This document shows, piece after piece, positions 61,085 through 64,000 of a DNA stretch of 64,000 bases; position 1 is the first letter of the stretch; each line of letters opens with the position of its first letter. This stretch comes from Plantago major. Lineage: Eukaryota; Streptophyta; Magnoliopsida; Lamiales; Plantaginaceae. The notes below the pieces were generated by a model. That model made no database searches. It was given only the letters and a program-made list of their open reading frames with translations, and had not been told where the DNA came from. Position numbers and translations under genes: made by a program. The stretch lies in contig CM048841.1 of NCBI GenBank assembly GCA_026545765.1, positions 74,212,217 through 74,276,216 of the forward strand. The letters are read 5' to 3'.

Positions 61085-61989
61085 ATGGAGGAGACTTCAG
61101 GAACCAAATCTGTTCCTATTTTTGTTCATTCTGAAGGAGTTTTTAATGCAGGCATCACCCTTAATGAGTCAAACTATGACATTTGGTCTCAATTAATGGA
61201 GATGCAAATTGCTGAAAGAGAAAAATTGGGTTACATTCGTGACACAAAAAAGCCTCCTGCAGAATCCGACAAGGAATATGAAAAATGGTATGCTGAAAAT
61301 CAGAAAGTAAAAAGGTGGTTGTTACTGTCCATGGCACCGGAAATTATGAAAAGATATTTACGGTTGCCAACCGCGAAAGAAATATGGACTGCTTTGTCAA
61401 AAGCATTCTATGATGGTAATGATGAATTGCAAGTTTTTGCTTTAAATCAGAAGGCATTTGCTGCCAAACAAAGAGGTAATTCTTTATCAGCATATTATGG
61501 AGAAATAACTGAAATCTTTAGGGAACTGGACCACCGTGATAAAGTGGTCATGAAACATCCAGAAGATGTTGCAGCGTACCAGAAATCCATTGGCCGCCTT
61601 CGAGTTCATATTTTTCTAGTTGGACTAGATGTTGGTTTTGAACAAATACGAGGGGAAATCTTGCGGAAAGATCCGGTACCAGATCTCGAAGGATGCTACT
61701 CCTTGGTTCGACGGGAGGTAGTACGCCAGACAGCTCTTAAACAAGAGCATGAGAATCCTGAAGCTTCAGTACTGGTGGCACAAAACAAGTTCAATCAGAG
61801 AAAGAATTATTCATCGGGGTCAAATCTCCCCAAGGCCAACCATGAAGTTGGCAAACCTCCCATGAAATGCTCTCAATGTCGTAGGAATGGTCATACAAAA
61901 AGTCATTGTTTTGAACTTGTAGGATATCCCGACTGGTGGGATCATAACAGAACCAACAACTCAAAAAGGACTACTACATCAGCAATTGT
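61085..61989 (+). CDS. gag of Copia element
   Basis: Open frame starting MEETSGTKSV. It has the Copia gag domain (LNESNYDIWSQLMEMQI, about residues 27-43, through the helix-rich UBN2/Retrotran_gag_3-like region) and a CCHC zinc knuckle, CSQCRRNGHTKSHC (about residues 259-272), followed by FELVGYPDWW. It forms the particle shell and binds RNA. The frame runs into the inserted Tekay-like LTR. Lineage within Copia is not assigned. Confidence 0.85.
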
Positions 61990-63840
61990 TGTAACGCCCC
62001 GAAAATTTCACTAATTTTTAAAAGCACAAGGGCGTTAAACTAATAACAGGTAGACAATCTACAAGCTTTGAGAAGCTGAAATTTGAACAGTTGACTTGCG
62101 AAAACACTATTTTTACAAGTAGCTGATAAAAGTTACAAAACAAATCCCATTTATAACCCACTTTCACTCAAGTTGTTGAACGTCTACCCGACTCCTCCAC
62201 TAAACTCCGGAATCTACAAGGAAGGAAAACGAAAGAGTGTGAGACAAAAATCTCAGTGGTGTTCGTGTGTGACAGTGACAATTAAAATATCAATAGGAAA
62301 TTCATAACAGCATCCAAAAATAATAAACATATCATATAACGAAGCAATAACAATGCAATCAATCGTTCGTTGGTGCCGCTCCTTATAACCCCAATCCGAG
62401 CCCTTATCTCTCCACTCAATCAATCAATACCCGCCATGGTACGGGGTGGTACACTACTACCTCTAAGACCTCAGCGTCTCCTGCCTCGCGTCAAATAGAA
62501 GTAAGCCAGAGCAACCCACAAACATATCGACAGTCACCACTGCCCGAAATTGCAATGAGTATACCCTAACCGAAAACTTGGCCAAAACAATCAATCAATC
62601 GAAGCAATATCATATACAATATATACATATTTTTATTTGAGCGGAAGCGATGCCGAATCAATTTTGATGCAATGTTTGAAAAGAATGAGTCGGAACTTTG
62701 ATGCAATACATATATATATACAAGCAAGTACTTCCTTGGTTTTCGCAAGCGTTTTAAGAACACTCACCGTAAAAAGTTTCTCGTCAAATCTCAAAATACG
62801 GAGTTCCTGAGTAAGAAGGGTACCGGCCAGTAAGAAACAATTCCAATACCATAAGAACTACCCCTTAAACCTACGACTCTCACAAGAAGCCAACAGACAA
62901 ATAATGTAATCACATATAGCAGAGAGGTAGAAGGTAATAAATTGATAAGCAAAGCTTCCAATTATTTTGGTCTAGTAAATAAGACAACATTATATAGTCT
63001 ACTAACAATTCTCAAATCATGCTGGGAAAAGCTTTTTAAAGGAAGATACTAAATGTCAAATTTGTACAGCAGTTAACGGGATAATTAGCACAACACCACC
63101 TTATTAATTAGTAACATATTATCTACAAGAGCACTTAACAACACAGCACAACATAGCAAATTAATACTACCAGAATTCTATTAAATAAACATTAATTAAA
63201 ATACTATTAACACTAAACTACTACTAAGGTATGAGGTATCACATTTATTTTTGTTCAGCAAACAAAAAACAAAGCTTTAAATAACCAAATAAAGCACAAG
63301 CACAAAGACCAGTAAGTAAAATGATAGTATTACTTGGGTCCTGTCAAATTTCTAATTAATAACACAAAGCACACATGTAACATTCTTGAATTAGACTAAA
63401 CAGATCTATAGCATAAAGACTCAATCAATTAACAAATTCAGAGTCATATAATTAACATGGATGCTTAGCAGAACGTGAACTATAGCTTAAAGCTCTAGAC
63501 CTCTAACAAAACAGTTTCTATGTACATCATGTAAATTTATCAATCCTGCAACAGTTTAATTGAAAAGCAGAAATCAGAGCATGGAGAACATAAACAGAGT
63601 ACCCAACGCAAACTATTGTAACTCGACTAGAAAAAGGAAAGAAACAGCGCAACAACTTATTCGAATTGCGGAACAGGCATGAAACATGGCATATAAACAT
63701 GATCAAACAAATTTCGGTTAACTAGATACTCATCAATACAAAATCAAAAAACGCAACTAGCACAACAAGCAACCCGCCCCGCAAAACTCCAAAGTAAACA
63801 CGAACTAAAGATGAAGGGGTACGCTTACCAAACTGGTAGC
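61990..63840. mobile_element. Tekay/Del-like LTR, partial
   Basis: Begins TGTAACGCCCCGAAAATTTC. Homologous to 29797-31340 over most of its length with moderate divergence and some indels. It is interrupted near 63841 and not complete in the window. Whether it is a solo LTR or the end of a full element cannot be seen. No coding. Confidence 0.75.
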
Positions 63841-64000
63841 CAGGCCCGGCCCTGAGCATGCGCGCGGGCAGCCCGCCCGCTCAGGGACCTTTATTTTGAA
63901 GGGCGTCCATTTTAAATTTGAGATTCTGTATATATCCATTTCCATACAATAATTAAGTATTAAAATTCATGTCTCAAAGTGGTTAAGTCTATATCTATTC
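63841..64000. mobile_element. hAT-like element end
   Basis: Starts CAGGCCCGGCCCTGAGC, typical of plant hAT terminal repeats, and has the subterminal hairpin CCCTGAGC (63850-63857) and GCTCAGGG (63879-63886). The window ends inside it. Confidence 0.5.

Larger units (their letters stand above)
60417..61989 (+). mobile_element. Ty1/Copia element, 5' part
   Basis: 5' LTR 60417-60628 (212 bp, TGTTGACATG...AATAAACA), primer-binding site TGGTATCAGAGC at 60629 (initiator-Met tRNA type, usual for Copia), leader, and gag from 61085. The element is interrupted at 61990 by a Tekay-like LTR, and the rest lies beyond or is missing. Without the 3' LTR, age cannot be judged. Confidence 0.88.

Overview
The window is repeat-rich flowering-plant nuclear DNA. 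It has GT-AG introns, TATA boxes of the TATAAATA type, plant Tat-lineage Ty3/Gypsy elements with a second RNase H and an antisense module, a Ty1/Copia element, Stowaway/Tourist/hAT/MULE-type small elements, and a plant NERD-domain gene. I see no prokaryotic feature, rRNA, tRNA or CRISPR. All identifications come from reading the sequence; no database search was run.

The host backbone is a tandem segmental duplication with a unit of about 8.8 kb once later insertions are removed. Unit 1 is 6635-35415, unit 2 is 35416-59981 and unit 3 begins at 59982. Each unit derives from a segment carrying a minus-strand gene for a membrane-anchored NERD (nuclease-related domain) protein with seven exons. 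In unit 1 the gene is collinear (28075 down to 7873), but intron 5 has been enlarged by a 17-kb nested insertion. In unit 2 the same seven exons are all present but circularly permuted: exons 4-7 (56165-54103) lie upstream of exons 1-3 (53410-52815).

Several insertions sit on this backbone. (i) 1-6634 is the 3' part of a Tat element (here element C, plus strand). (ii) 8791-25799 is a TIR-type DNA element with a 9-bp target duplication. It carries a small two-exon gene, and a complete-length 14.6-kb Tat element (element B, 9387-23964, plus strand) sits in that gene's intron. (iii) 29797-32726 is a solo LTR resembling Tekay/Del chromovirus LTRs. (iv) 35579-50429 is a 14.9-kb Tat element (element A, minus strand) of the same family as C, with a family-B solo LTR (38746-39704) inside it. 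(v) 60417 onward is a Copia element interrupted at 61990 by a second Tekay-like LTR, which is itself interrupted at about 63841 by a hAT-like end. Small MITEs (Stowaway, Tourist, hAT, MULE) are shared by units 1 and 2 and so predate the duplication.

The most interesting material is the antisense module of the three Tat elements. All three share the same promoter layout: a TATAAATAG box, then a CAAGTAAGT leader-intron donor, then a CTAG acceptor one base before the ATG. All antisense reading frames that end a transcript are followed at once by a near-palindrome of the form GGGGYATRCCCC. A and C also share a long hairpin with a compensatory base-pair change, and a second TATA-driven small antisense gene that B lacks. 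The virus-like elements are treated as fossils: A and B each carry roughly half a dozen breaks in their coding regions.
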